Below are positions 17,917 to 27,107 of a stretch of DNA of 64,000 bases, piece by piece. The notes beneath the pieces were generated by a model. That model did not search any database. It was not told where the DNA came from and saw only the letters and a program-made list of their open reading frames with translations. This stretch comes from Pseudomonas sp. v388. GTDB taxonomy: Bacteria; Pseudomonadota; Gammaproteobacteria; Pseudomonadales; Pseudomonadaceae. Position 1 is the first letter of the stretch; each line of letters opens with the position of its first letter. The stretch spans positions 1 to 64,000 of the forward strand of contig NZ_RHQN01000002.1 in assembly GCF_003935425.1 (NCBI RefSeq), given 5' to 3'. A program made the translations under genes and the position numbers.

Positions 17917-18606
17917 ATGGCTGGCAGGAGCATCCTGATCGTTGACGACGAAGCGCCTATTCGCGAAATGATCGCCGTTGCATTGGAAATGGCCGGCTAT
18001 GACTGTATTGAAGCCGAGAACTCGCAGCAGGCCCACGCAATCATCGTCGATCGCAAGCCGGACCTGATCCTGCTCGACTGGATGCTGCCCGGCACTTCGG
18101 GCATCGAACTGGCCCGGCGCCTCAAGCGTGACGAACTGACCGGGGATATCCCGATCATCATGCTGACCGCCAAGGGTGAAGAGGACAATAAGATCCAGGG
18201 CCTGGAAGTCGGTGCCGACGACTACATCACCAAGCCGTTCTCGCCTCGCGAACTGGTCGCACGCCTCAAGGCGGTCCTGCGCCGAGCCGGGCCGACCGAT
18301 GGCGAAGCGCCGATCGAAGTGGGCGGCCTGTTGCTCGATCCGATCAGCCATCGCGTCACTATCGACGGCAAGCCGGCGGAGATGGGGCCGACCGAATACC
18401 GTCTGCTGCAATTCTTCATGACCCATCAGGAGCGCGCCTACACACGCGGCCAACTGCTGGATCAAGTCTGGGGGGGCAACGTCTATGTCGAGGAACGCAC
18501 CGTGGACGTTCACATTCGGCGACTGCGCAAGGCGCTGGGTGATGCTTACGAAAATCTGGTACAAACCGTGCGCGGCACCGGCTATCGCTTTTCCACCAAA
18601 AGCTGA
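17917..18606 (+). CDS. phoB: Phosphate regulon response regulator PhoB
   Basis: A 229-residue OmpR-type regulator. The receiver domain holds Asp10/Asp11 and the phospho-acceptor Asp54 (ILLDWMLPG), with Lys in [20 protein letters not shown]. The C-terminal winged helix includes [18 protein letters not shown]. It binds Pho boxes when phosphorylated by PhoR. The ATG at 17917 is chosen over one 18 bp upstream because it gives the known length and has an AGAGG ribosome site. First gene of phoBR. Confidence 0.97.
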   Translation: MAGRSILIVDDEAPIREMIAVALEMAGYDCIEAENSQQAHAIIVDRKPDLILLDWMLPGTSGIELARRLKRDELTGDIPIIMLTAKGEEDNKIQGLEVGADDYITKPFSPRELVARLKAVLRRAGPTDGEAPIEVGGLLLDPISHRVTIDGKPAEMGPTEYRLLQFFMTHQERAYTRGQLLDQVWGGNVYVEERTVDVHIRRLRKALGDAYENLVQTVRGTGYRFSTKS

Positions 18607-18667
18607 GCGCCGTCATCGCACGCCCGGCGCGATAGCCGGGAAGTACCAGACAAGGATGTACCTTTAA

Positions 18668-19990
18668 TTGAACCAGAATTGGCACGGCACCTTGATACGC
18701 CACATGTTGCTGCTGGTCACTGCCTGCCTGCTGGTCGGGCTGATCAGCGGGGAATACGGCTGGAGCCTGGCCGTCGGTTTGGGTCTTTATCTGGCCTGGA
18801 CCCTCAAGCAACTGCTGCGCCTGCATGAATGGCTGAGCAGCCACAAGGCCGACGAGCCACCACCCGATGGCTACGGCCTGTGGGGTGAAGTCTTCGATAG
18901 CATCTATCATCTGCAACGCCGTGACCAACGCGTCCGGGGCCGTCTGCAGGCGGTCATCGATCGCGTCCAAGAATCCACTGCCGCTCTCAAGGACGCGGTA
19001 ATCATGCTCGACAGCGACGGCAACCTGGAATGGTGGAACCGCGCCGCCGAAACCCTTCTGGGCCTCAAGACACCTCAGGACAGCGGCCAGCCGGTGACCA
19101 ATCTGGTGCGCCATCCACGCTTCAAGGAATATTTCGCGCAGGGCAACTACGCCGAACCGTTGGAAATCCCGTCTCCCAGCAACGATCACATGCGTATCCA
19201 GCTGCTGATCACTCGCTATGGCAACAATGAACACCTGATGCTGGTGCGTGATGTCACGCGCATCCACCAGCTGGAACAAATGCGCAAGGACTTCGTGGCC
19301 AACGTGTCCCACGAGCTGCGCACGCCGCTGACGGTGATCTTCGGTTATCTGGAAACGCTGCTGGATAACGTCGATGAAGTGAACCCGCGCTGGGTCCGCG
19401 CGCTGCAGCAGATGCATCAGCAAGGCGGGCGCATGCAGACGCTGCTCAATGACCTGCTGCTGCTCGCCAAGCTTGAAGCCACCGACTATCCGTCCGACAA
19501 CTACCCGGTCAATGCGGCGGAACTGCTCAAGACCATCAAGAATGACGCTCAGGCACTTTCGGGTGGCAAGAACCAGACTATCGTGCTGGAGGTCGAGAGC
19601 GACATGCACCTCAAAGGCAGTGAGACCGAACTGCGCAGCGCGTTCTCGAATCTGATTTTCAACGCGGTGAAGTACACGCCGGCTGAAGGACAGATCCGGA
19701 TTCGCTGGTGGGCAGACGGCCGTGGTGCGCACCTGAGCGTGCAGGATTCGGGCATCGGCATCGAGACCAAGCACCTGCCGCGCCTGACCGAGCGTTTCTA
19801 CCGCGTCGACACCAGCCGCGCGTCCAATACCGGCGGTACGGGCCTGGGACTGGCGATCGTCAAGCATGTCCTGCTACGACATCGCGGTACGCTGGAGATC
19901 AACAGTGTTCCCGGCAAAGGCAGCGTCTTTACCTGCCATTTTGCGCCCGTGCAACTGGCCAAACCCGGCGAAGGGGAAGCGGGCTACTAG
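18668..19990 (+). CDS. phoR: Phosphate regulon sensor histidine kinase PhoR
   Basis: A 440-residue membrane kinase. Two close hydrophobic helices (about 11-28 and 30-47) anchor it without a large periplasmic domain, as usual for PhoR, which senses through PstSCAB-PhoU. A PAS domain follows (about 100-195), then the H box FVANVSHELRTPLTVIFGYL with His215, and the N, G1 and G2 boxes (FSNLIFNAVKYTPAEGQI; DSGIGIE; GGTGLGLAIVKH). The start is a TTG at 18668: an in-frame TAA lies immediately before it, and AAGGA is 11 bp upstream. Confidence 0.96.
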   Translation: MNQNWHGTLIRHMLLLVTACLLVGLISGEYGWSLAVGLGLYLAWTLKQLLRLHEWLSSHKADEPPPDGYGLWGEVFDSIYHLQRRDQRVRGRLQAVIDRVQESTAALKDAVIMLDSDGNLEWWNRAAETLLGLKTPQDSGQPVTNLVRHPRFKEYFAQGNYAEPLEIPSPSNDHMRIQLLITRYGNNEHLMLVRDVTRIHQLEQMRKDFVANVSHELRTPLTVIFGYLETLLDNVDEVNPRWVRALQQMHQQGGRMQTLLNDLLLLAKLEATDYPSDNYPVNAAELLKTIKNDAQALSGGKNQTIVLEVESDMHLKGSETELRSAFSNLIFNAVKYTPAEGQIRIRWWADGRGAHLSVQDSGIGIETKHLPRLTERFYRVDTSRASNTGGTGLGLAIVKHVLLRHRGTLEINSVPGKGSVFTCHFAPVQLAKPGEGEAGY

Positions 19991-20102
19991 GCAAGCTGGC
20001 TTGCAGCCGCTACATTGCCTCGCTCATGGCGCGTTTGTCAGGGCGTGAGCCCGGCGCAGCGTCACCTCTTTCAAGACCATACGGACCCCGTAAAACCCCA
20101 CC

Positions 20103-21443
20103 ATGGACCCTTCCCCTAGTTTCAACCTGGCTTCCCTGTTCGCCGATTTCGGCATGATTCTCTTCGCTCTGTTTCTGGTACTGCTCAACGGCTTTTTCGT
20201 TGCGGCCGAATTCGCCATGGTCAAACTGCGCTCGACCAAGGTCGAGGCCATCGCCGACAAGAACGGCTGGCGCGGGCATATCCTGCGCAAGGTTCACGGG
20301 CAGCTGGATGCCTATCTGTCGGCCTGCCAACTGGGTATCACCCTCGCCTCCCTCGGCCTGGGCTGGGTGGGTGAACCCGCCTTCGCGCACCTGCTTGAGC
20401 CGTTGCTCGCAGCGATGGGCGTAGACACACCTGAACTGATCAAAGGCATCTCCTTTTTCACTGCCTTCTTCATCATTTCCTATCTGCACATCGTGATCGG
20501 CGAACTGGCGCCCAAGTCGTGGGCCATCCGCAAGCCAGAGCTGCTGTCGCTGTGGACCGCCGCACCGCTGTACCTGTTCTACTGGCTGATGTATCCGGCC
20601 ATCTATCTGCTCAATGCCAGCGCCAACGCCATCCTGCGCATTGCCGGCCAGGGTGAACCAGGGCCTCACCACGAGCACCATTACAGCCGTGACGAACTCA
20701 AGCTGATCCTGCACTCCAGCCGTGGTCAGGACCCAAGCGACCAAGGCATGCGCGTACTGGCCTCTGCGGTAGAGATGGGCGAGCTGGAAGTCGTCGACTG
20801 GGCCAACTCCAGGGAAGATCTGGTAACCCTGGATTTCAACGCCCCGCTCAAGGAAATCCTGGCCCTGTTCCGCCGCCACAAGTTCAGCCGTTATCCGGTC
20901 TACGACGCCGACCGTGGCGAGTTCGTCGGCCTGCTGCACATCAAGGATCTGCTGCTCGAACTGGCGGACCTGGATCACATTCCCGAGTCTTTCAACCTGG
21001 CCGAATTGACCCGCCCACTGGAGCGTGTCTCGCGCCACATGCCGCTCTCACAGCTGCTGGAGCAGTTCCGCAAGGGTGGCGCGCACTTCGCGCTGGTCGA
21101 GGAAGCCGACGGCAAGGTCATCGGCTATCTGACCATGGAAGATGTGCTGGAAGTGCTGGTCGGTGACATTCAGGACGAACACCGCAAGGTCGAGCGCGGC
21201 ATCCTGGCCTACCAGCCGGGCAAGCTGCTGGTGCGCGGCGATACTCCGCTGTTCAAGGTCGAACGCCTGCTGGGCATCGACCTGGACCACATCGAGGCCG
21301 AAACTCTGGCCGGCCTGATCTACGAAACCCTCAAGCGGGTTCCGGAAGAAGAAGAGCAGATGGAAGTCGAAGGGCTGCGAATCATCATCAAGAAGATGAA
21401 AGGCCCGAAAATCGTGCTGGCCAAGGTGCTGAAGCTCGATTGA
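20103..21443 (+). CDS. CNNM/HlyC-CorC family transporter with CBS domains
   Basis: A 446-residue protein with an N-terminal DUF21/CNNM membrane domain (three to four helices, FGMILFALFLVLLNGFFVAA at about 16-35), a CBS pair (about 215-335; RRHKFSRYPVYDADRGEFVG and LLEQFRKGGAHFALVEE) and a C-terminal CorC/HlyC transporter-associated domain (about 350-440). The family is linked to Mg2+/Co2+ export; the old name hemolysin is misleading. It sits downstream of phoR, in a place kept in other pseudomonads, so a link to phosphate-driven Mg balance is possible but inferred. Confidence 0.87.
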   Translation: MDPSPSFNLASLFADFGMILFALFLVLLNGFFVAAEFAMVKLRSTKVEAIADKNGWRGHILRKVHGQLDAYLSACQLGITLASLGLGWVGEPAFAHLLEPLLAAMGVDTPELIKGISFFTAFFIISYLHIVIGELAPKSWAIRKPELLSLWTAAPLYLFYWLMYPAIYLLNASANAILRIAGQGEPGPHHEHHYSRDELKLILHSSRGQDPSDQGMRVLASAVEMGELEVVDWANSREDLVTLDFNAPLKEILALFRRHKFSRYPVYDADRGEFVGLLHIKDLLLELADLDHIPESFNLAELTRPLERVSRHMPLSQLLEQFRKGGAHFALVEEADGKVIGYLTMEDVLEVLVGDIQDEHRKVERGILAYQPGKLLVRGDTPLFKVERLLGIDLDHIEAETLAGLIYETLKRVPEEEEQMEVEGLRIIIKKMKGPKIVLAKVLKLD

Positions 21444-21446
21444 TGC

Positions 21447-21471
21447 CTGTGGGAGCGGACCGCTCCCACAG
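21447..21471. terminator. Palindromic terminator between convergent genes
   Basis: An 11-bp perfect stem (CTGTGGGAGCG paired with CGCTCCCACAG, loop GAC) lies directly between the CNNM gene and the convergent peptidase gene. It also has the look of a Pseudomonas REP half-element. Confidence 0.65.
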
Positions 21472-21489
21472 TATCAAAGCAGGTGTCGG

Positions 21490-22392
21490 CTAATTCCCAC
21501 CCACCGCGAAATTGGGCAGGCTCTGTACCGGTTGAGCGAATTCGTAAGGGATGGACTCCAGCGCCAGACCGGTGTTGCGCTGCACTACAAAGTGCAGATG
21601 CGGGCCGGTGCTGTTGCCGGTGTTACCCGAGCGCGCCAACGAGTTGCCCACGCTGACCCGTTGCCCTTCCTGGACCACCACTGAGCCCAGCATCAGGTGC
21701 AGATAGACGCCCATGGTGCCGTCGTCATGCAGAATCCGCACGAAATTGCCCGACGAGTTCGAACCTCGGCCGGACTGGTTGTTCTCGATCTTGACCACGG
21801 TCCCGGCACGTGCCGCGATAATCGGCGTGCCCACCGGCATGGCGATATCCATGGCGTAACGTCCCTTGGGGCCGTAATGGCTGTATTTGCCATTGGGGCC
21901 TTGGGTCAGGCGAAAGGGTCCGCCGATCCACGGCAGCGGGTATTTGTAGGCATGGGCAATACCTTTCGGATCGCCCAGCGCCGTGGTCAGCATCGAGGCG
22001 TAGTTCATCGCCTTGCTCGCCACCTTGGGACTGAGCACCACCAGGCGCTCGGTACTGCGCGCAGCAATGGTGCGCCGAAGCATGGAAGATGAACCGGTCA
22101 CCCCCAGCACGTTCTTGAGATTGGAGAGTTTCAGCTCGACCTCGACCGGCGCATACAAATCGTTGCGCACATACAGGCTGTGAGCGCCTTTGTCGCGCTT
22201 GATGCTCAGATGAACCTGCCGGTCGAAGCGCTCGACCATGCGATCCCTGAACACCACGACCGACGCCCCGCGGGTGGGACGGTCGGTGAACGAGACAACC
22301 CCATCGGCATCGGTGAATTTATAGATCGTGACAGCCCCGGCCGATTGCGCGACCAGCGTCAGGGCAAGCAGGATCAATAAGCGTTCGAGCAT
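21490..22392 (-). CDS. M23 family metallopeptidase with N-terminal DUF4124-like segment
   Basis: A 300-residue exported protein: signal peptide (LLILLALTLVAQSAGA), then a DUF4124-like strand region (TIYKFTDADGVVSFTDRP, about 22-39), a middle beta domain, and a C-terminal LytM/M23 domain. The zinc ligands are visible in HYGPKGRYAMDIAMPVGTP (His and Asp) and in the final HLHFVVQ. It is predicted to cut peptidoglycan cross-links in the periplasm, or to act as an amidase activator; the complete zinc set favours real activity. It is convergent with the CNNM gene. Confidence 0.87.
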   Translation of the reverse strand: MLERLLILLALTLVAQSAGAVTIYKFTDADGVVSFTDRPTRGASVVVFRDRMVERFDRQVHLSIKRDKGAHSLYVRNDLYAPVEVELKLSNLKNVLGVTGSSSMLRRTIAARSTERLVVLSPKVASKAMNYASMLTTALGDPKGIAHAYKYPLPWIGGPFRLTQGPNGKYSHYGPKGRYAMDIAMPVGTPIIAARAGTVVKIENNQSGRGSNSSGNFVRILHDDGTMGVYLHLMLGSVVVQEGQRVSVGNSLARSGNTGNSTGPHLHFVVQRNTGLALESIPYEFAQPVQSLPNFAVGGN

Positions 22393-22550
22393 CAGGGCAG
22401 TTCGGAGTCGGTGGCGAAGGAGCCAAGCCTAGCAGCGTTGCGGACAAAAGAGGAATCGCGGGTATCAATCGGCAACAGACCGGCCGTCAAGAAGTCCGCG
22501 TCAAAGCGTCGAATGGGGCAGGCCTGTGCTCAGGCCGCCCCAGCGGGCCG

Positions 22551-23447
22551 TCAGGCGCCCGGTATGAAGTGTTTCTGTGCGGTGCCGCGGGCGATCAGAC
22601 GGGACAGGTAATCAAGCTTCTGCGCATCCTGGTCGACGAAGCGGAAGGTCACTTGCAGCCACTCGCTGTCCGGCTTCTGCTCGAACGCAGAAATGCCCTG
22701 CAGATAACCGTTGAGCCGTGCGATTTCGTTGCTCTCGCCCTGCTCCAGGTCCAGAACGGCACTGTCGAGGATCTGTGGCAGGCTGTCACTGCGACGCACC
22801 ACCAGCAACGCTTCTTTGAGGCTCAGCGCCTTGATCACGCAAGACTGAATGCCGTTGGGCAAACGCAATTGGCCTTGCCCACGGCCGGCCGGCTCTGCCG
22901 ACTTGGCAGGAACGGCGGGCGCTCGGGCAATACCTGCCGAAGCAGGAGCGCCGGCCGGAGCCGAACGAACCACTTCCGCCTTGCCGCCGGTCAGCGCGCT
23001 CAGGGAATCGTTGAGCGGCGAATTCATGCGTGCCGGGCCGGAGGACATCACGGCGTCCAGCTTGCCGACCTTGGCCAGGGCTTTCTTGACCTTGGACAAC
23101 AGTTGCTCGTTGGTGAACGGCTTGCCGACGAAATCGGTCACGCCGGCCTGGATGGCCTGCACGACGTTTTCCTTGTCGCCACGGCTGGTCACCATGATGA
23201 AAGGAACGGTTTTCAGATAGTTGTCCTGCTCCCGACACCAGGTCAGCAGCTCAAGACCGGACATCTCGGGCATTTCCCAGTCGCACAGAATCAGGTCGAA
23301 CGTATCTTTGCTCAACACTGCCTGGGCCTTGCGGCCGTTGACCGCATCCTCGGTATGAATGCCGGGAAAGTAGTTGCGTAGCCCTTTTTTTACCAAGTCG
23401 CGAATGAACGTCGCGTCATCCACCACCAACACACTGACCTTACTCAT
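22551..23447 (-). CDS. Response regulator with C-terminal PilZ-like domain
   Basis: A 298-residue protein with an N-terminal CheY-like receiver (about 1-122: VLVVDDATFIRDLVKKGLRN; phospho-acceptor Asp56 in LILCDWEMP; Lys in VGKPFTNEQLLSKV), an Ala/Pro-rich linker (about 135-185), and a C-terminal domain (about 190-298, RGQGQLRLPNGIQSCVIKAL) whose layout suggests PilZ. I do not see a clear RxxxR...NxSxxG c-di-GMP motif, so ligand binding is uncertain. AGGAG precedes the ATG at 23447. It lies between phoR and phoU but no partner kinase is adjacent. Confidence 0.82.
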   Translation of the reverse strand: MSKVSVLVVDDATFIRDLVKKGLRNYFPGIHTEDAVNGRKAQAVLSKDTFDLILCDWEMPEMSGLELLTWCREQDNYLKTVPFIMVTSRGDKENVVQAIQAGVTDFVGKPFTNEQLLSKVKKALAKVGKLDAVMSSGPARMNSPLNDSLSALTGGKAEVVRSAPAGAPASAGIARAPAVPAKSAEPAGRGQGQLRLPNGIQSCVIKALSLKEALLVVRRSDSLPQILDSAVLDLEQGESNEIARLNGYLQGISAFEQKPDSEWLQVTFRFVDQDAQKLDYLSRLIARGTAQKHFIPGA

Positions 23448-23607
23448 CGACGCTCCTGCGGACGTGTTCACCACGAAGGCGAACTGCGGTATGCCAACAC
23501 GCCCTTTGTTTCGGCAAGCATAGCGTTGACCCATAGCCAACTGCCATATTGATTGGCTGCGCCGGCACATTAAGTTCGCGGGCGGCCTGGAATTCGCGCC
23601 TGGAATG

Positions 23608-23635
23608 AAAAACGCCCGGCACAGGCCGGGCGTTT
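23608..23635. terminator. Terminator after phoU
   Basis: AAACGCCCGGC pairs perfectly with GCCGGGCGTTT (11-bp stem) with T-rich flanks on both strands. It follows the phoU stop by about 15 bp on the minus strand and probably ends the pst-phoU transcript. Confidence 0.8.
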
Positions 23636-23650
23636 ATTTCGCAGGCAATC

Positions 23651-24412
23651 TTACTTATCGTCAGCGGCGCCCGGAACATTAGCGGTTTCGCTCGAGATAC
23701 CCTGCACTTCTTCCTTCATGCGCTTGAGGCCCATGTGGCGCACGTCGGTTCCGCGTACCAGATAGATGACCAGCTCGGAGATGTTGCGTGCGTGGTCGCC
23801 GATGCGCTCCAGCGAGCGCAGTACCCAGATCACGTTCAGTACGCGGGAGATCGAGCGTGGATCTTCCATCATGTAGGTGGCCAGCTCGCGCAATGCGGTC
23901 TTGTACTCACGGTCGATGACCTTGTCGTACTGCGCGACGGACAACGCCAGCTCGGCGTCGAAGCGGGCGAACGAGTCCAGCGCATCGCGGACCATATTAC
24001 GCACTTGGTCGCCGATATGACGCACTTCCACGTAGCCGCGCGGCGCCTCGCCTTCTTCGCACAGCTGGATGGCACGACGGGCGATCTTGGTCGCTTCGTC
24101 ACCGATGCGCTCCAGATCGATCACCGACTTGGAAATGCTGATGATCAACCGCAGGTCGGAAGCCGCCGGCTGGCGACGGGCGAGGATGCGCAGGCATTCC
24201 TCGTCGATGTTGCGCTCCATCTGGTTGATCCGGTCGTCAACTTCCCGAACGCGTTGCGCCAGGCCGGAATCGGCTTCGATCAGCGCGGTCACGGCATCGT
24301 TGACCTGCTTTTCGACCAGCCCACCCATTTCGAGCAAATGGCTGCGAACGTCTTCGAGTTCAGCGTTGAACTGTTGGGAAATGTGATGCGTATGGCTGTC
24401 TTTGTGGATCAT
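23651..24412 (-). CDS. phoU: Phosphate signalling protein PhoU
   Basis: A 253-residue all-helical protein with two PhoU repeats. Each has the metal-binding E/DxxxD pattern, seen in SVIDLERIGDEATKIARRAI and LRSLERIGDHARNISELVIY. It links PstSCAB to PhoR and keeps PhoB inactive when phosphate is plentiful. AAGGA precedes the ATG at 24412. Last gene of the pst cluster, separated from pstB by 105 bp with a large palindrome. Confidence 0.96.
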   Translation of the reverse strand: MIHKDSHTHHISQQFNAELEDVRSHLLEMGGLVEKQVNDAVTALIEADSGLAQRVREVDDRINQMERNIDEECLRILARRQPAASDLRLIISISKSVIDLERIGDEATKIARRAIQLCEEGEAPRGYVEVRHIGDQVRNMVRDALDSFARFDAELALSVAQYDKVIDREYKTALRELATYMMEDPRSISRVLNVIWVLRSLERIGDHARNISELVIYLVRGTDVRHMGLKRMKEEVQGISSETANVPGAADDK

Positions 24413-24482
24413 GCTGGGTGTCCTTGGAACGTCCGGTTAAATGCGAAAACGCAGCGGTGGTTCAGGTCTGACGAAGCACGTC

Positions 24483-24521
24483 CTAGGTTGTGCACGAAAT
24501 GACATTTCGTACAGAACCTAG
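24483..24521. repeat. Large palindrome over the pstB stop codon
   Basis: CTAGGTTGTGCACGAAATG (24483-24501) and its near-inverse at 24503-24521 pair at 17 of 19 positions around one central base. The right arm includes the pstB stop codon, so an RNA hairpin would form at the pstB end in the pstB-phoU spacer. It is not followed by a T-run. It could be an RNA processing or attenuation site that sets phoU levels, or a relic of mobile-element ends. Confidence 0.6.
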
Positions 24522-25351
24522 CCGTAACGACCGGTGATGTAGTCTTCCGTCTGTTTTTTTGCCGGATTGGTGAACAGGGTATCCGTATCACCAAACTCGA
24601 CGAGCTTGCCCATGTACATAAACGCGGTGTAGTCCGACACCCGAGCCGCCTGCTGCATATTGTGGGTAACGATCACAATGGTGTATTTGGATTTCAGTTC
24701 GTAGATCAGCTCTTCAACTTTCAGGGTTGAAATCGGGTCCAGTGCCGAGCAAGGCTCGTCGAGCAGCAAGACTTCCGGCTCGACGGCAATGGTGCGGGCT
24801 ATCACCAGACGCTGTTGCTGACCGCCGGACAGGCCCAAGGCCGATTCATGCAACCGGTCTTTGACCTCGTCCCACAATGCAGCGGCTTTCAACGCCCACT
24901 CGACGGCTTCGTCGAGCATGCGTTTTTTATTGATGCCCTGGATACGCAGCCCATAGACCACGTTTTCGTAGATGGTCTTGGGGAACGGGTTGGGCTTCTG
25001 GAACACCATGCCCACCCGACGCCGCAACTCGGCGACTTCCTCGCCACGGGTATAGATGTCGTGCCCATAAAGGTTGATAGCGCCTTCGACTCGACAGCCA
25101 TCGACCAGATCGTTCATGCGATTGAAGGTGCGCAGCAGCGTCGACTTGCCACAGCCGGACGGGCCGATGAACGCAGTGACCTTCTGCTTGGGAATGTTCA
25201 GGGTGATATCGAACAGCGCCTGTTTCTCACCATAGAACAGATTCAGCCCCGGCACTTCGATCGCCACGGTTTCGTCGGCCAGGTGCAGGCTTTGCTTGGT
25301 GCGTCTCAAAGAGGACATGTTCACGCCTTGAGTGGGGCTATCGTGCTGCAT
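24518..25351 (-). CDS. pstB: Phosphate ABC transporter ATP-binding protein PstB
   Basis: A 277-residue ABC ATPase. Walker [10 protein letters not shown] (about residues 63-71), the ABC signature [14 protein letters not shown], Walker [15 protein letters not shown] and the His switch (VIVTHNM) are all present. It powers high-affinity phosphate uptake and feeds the PhoR-PhoU signal. The ATG at 25351 has AGGAG about 7 bp upstream; a second ATG at 25318 is possible. It lies 70 bp after pstA. Confidence 0.97.
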   Translation of the reverse strand: MQHDSPTQGVNMSSLRRTKQSLHLADETVAIEVPGLNLFYGEKQALFDITLNIPKQKVTAFIGPSGCGKSTLLRTFNRMNDLVDGCRVEGAINLYGHDIYTRGEEVAELRRRVGMVFQKPNPFPKTIYENVVYGLRIQGINKKRMLDEAVEWALKAAALWDEVKDRLHESALGLSGGQQQRLVIARTIAVEPEVLLLDEPCSALDPISTLKVEELIYELKSKYTIVIVTHNMQQAARVSDYTAFMYMGKLVEFGDTDTLFTNPAKKQTEDYITGRYG

Positions 25352-25421
25352 GGTTTGCTCCTGTGCGAACCATTCGTTTCATCGGACCGCCCTGCTCGTG
25401 TTCGGGGGCGGTACTCTCGGA

Positions 25422-27092
25422 TCAGTTGTCCAGCGCCTTGTACTTTTCCCGAAGGTGGTTGCGAATGGCGACCGCCGACAGGTTCAACAGAGCGATGACC
25501 AGCACCAGCAACAACGCCGTGGCATAGACCAGCGGACGGGCAGCCTCGACGTTGGGGCTCTGAAAGCCAACGTCGTAGATATGAAAGCCCAGGTGCATGA
25601 TCTTCTGGTCCAGGTGCAGATAAGGGTAATTACCGTCCAGCGGCAGCGAGGGTGCAAGCTTGACCACGCCCACCAGCATCAGGGGTGCCACCTCGCCCGC
25701 AGCACGCGCCACGGCCAGGATCAGGCCAGTCATCATTGCCGGGCTGGCCATCGGCAGCACAATCTTCCACAGGGTTTCAGCCTTGGTGGCACCCAGCGCC
25801 AGCGAGCCTTCGCGCAGGCTCAAGGGAATCCGCGCCAGACCTTCCTCGGTGGCGACGATGACCACCGGCACGGCCAGCAGCGCCAGGGTCAGCGACGCCC
25901 ACAACAGGCCGGGCGTGCCGAAGGTCGGTGCCGGCAGTGCTTCGGGGAAGAACAGCCTGTCCAGCGAACCCCCCAATACGTAAACGAAAAAGCCCAGGCC
26001 GAACACGCCATAGACGATGGCCGGGACGCCGGCCAGGTTATTGACCGCGATACGAATCAAGCGGGTCATCGGCCCCTGGCGTGCGTATTCACGCAGGTAC
26101 ACCGCAGCCAGCACGCCGAACGGCGTCACGATCACGGCCATGATCAGGGTCATCATCACCGTACCGAAGATCGCCGGGAAGATACCGCCTTCGGTATTGG
26201 CCTCACGCGGCTCTTCGCTGAGGAATTCCCAGAGCTTCTGGAAGTAGAAGCCCAGTTTGGTGAGCGTCCCCATGCTGTTGGGCTGATAGGCGTGCACCAC
26301 CTTGCCCAGGTTGATCTCGATTTCTCTGCCGTTGGCGTCACGCGCCGTCAGGCTGTCGCGGTCGACGGCCAGATGCAGTGCGCTCAGCTGCTGCTCGATG
26401 GCGTTGTAACGGGCATCGAGTTCGGCACGTTCGGCGGCCATGTCGGCCTGTGCCGCAGCGTCGAGCGCGCCGTCCAGCTCCAGCTTGCGCGCCTGAAGAC
26501 GCAAGCGCTCGATGCCATGGTTGATGGCACCGATGTCCTGGCGCTCGAGGGCATAAAGCTCGTCGGCGAGGCGTTCGACCCGCTGGATGCGCTCCTGAAG
26601 CGTCGCCCAGGCCGCTTCGCCTTCGGCAACGACCTGTCCGTTTTCCTTCACATTGACCAGATAGCCGTAGAAGTTGCCCCACTCGCGGCGTTCCACTGTC
26701 ATCAAGTGCGCTGGAAGGGTCTGCTGAGTCAGCCACTCGCCAACGACCCAGGTGAAGTCGCTGGGGTTGAGATCACGGTTGCCGACCTTGAACAGCTCGC
26801 GGGTCATGAATTCCGGGCCGTTGTCGGGGACCGGCAAGCCGGCACCCTTGAGGCGCGCCAGGGGAACCTGTTCGCTGTCGACCCGTTCGCCTACCACCAG
26901 CATGCCCGGCTGGCCCGGTACGTCGTACTGCGCGGCCACCAGGTCGGCCGGCCAGAAATGGCCCAGGCCGCGCACGGCAATGACCGCCAGCAGGCCGATG
27001 GTCATGATCACGGCAATCGACACCGCGCCCGCACTCATCCAGATGCCGGGAGCACCGCTTTTGAACCAGCCTTTGACGGAGTTGCGTTTCAC
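25422..27092 (-). CDS. pstA: Phosphate ABC transporter permease PstA, long form
   Basis: A 556-residue permease, against about 300 in E. coli. One N-terminal helix (about 17-42) is followed by a roughly 250-residue extra region (about 45-295), predicted periplasmic, with a helical coiled-coil part (ERIQRVERLADELYALERQD and following). The usual permease core with about five helices occupies 300-556, including the EAA-type loop SLALGATKAETLWKIVLPMA. It starts at GTG 27092, 15 bp after the pstC stop. The long form is known in pseudomonads; the role of the extra domain is unclear. Confidence 0.92.
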   Translation of the reverse strand: MKRNSVKGWFKSGAPGIWMSAGAVSIAVIMTIGLLAVIAVRGLGHFWPADLVAAQYDVPGQPGMLVVGERVDSEQVPLARLKGAGLPVPDNGPEFMTRELFKVGNRDLNPSDFTWVVGEWLTQQTLPAHLMTVERREWGNFYGYLVNVKENGQVVAEGEAAWATLQERIQRVERLADELYALERQDIGAINHGIERLRLQARKLELDGALDAAAQADMAAERAELDARYNAIEQQLSALHLAVDRDSLTARDANGREIEINLGKVVHAYQPNSMGTLTKLGFYFQKLWEFLSEEPREANTEGGIFPAIFGTVMMTLIMAVIVTPFGVLAAVYLREYARQGPMTRLIRIAVNNLAGVPAIVYGVFGLGFFVYVLGGSLDRLFFPEALPAPTFGTPGLLWASLTLALLAVPVVIVATEEGLARIPLSLREGSLALGATKAETLWKIVLPMASPAMMTGLILAVARAAGEVAPLMLVGVVKLAPSLPLDGNYPYLHLDQKIMHLGFHIYDVGFQSPNVEAARPLVYATALLLVLVIALLNLSAVAIRNHLREKYKALDN

Positions 27093-27107
27093 GAACTTCT
27101 GCCTTCC

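Noticed and set aside
24483-24521. Ordinary rho-independent terminator of pstB
   Set aside because: No T-run follows the stem on the minus strand, and phoU in the same operon must be transcribed through it.
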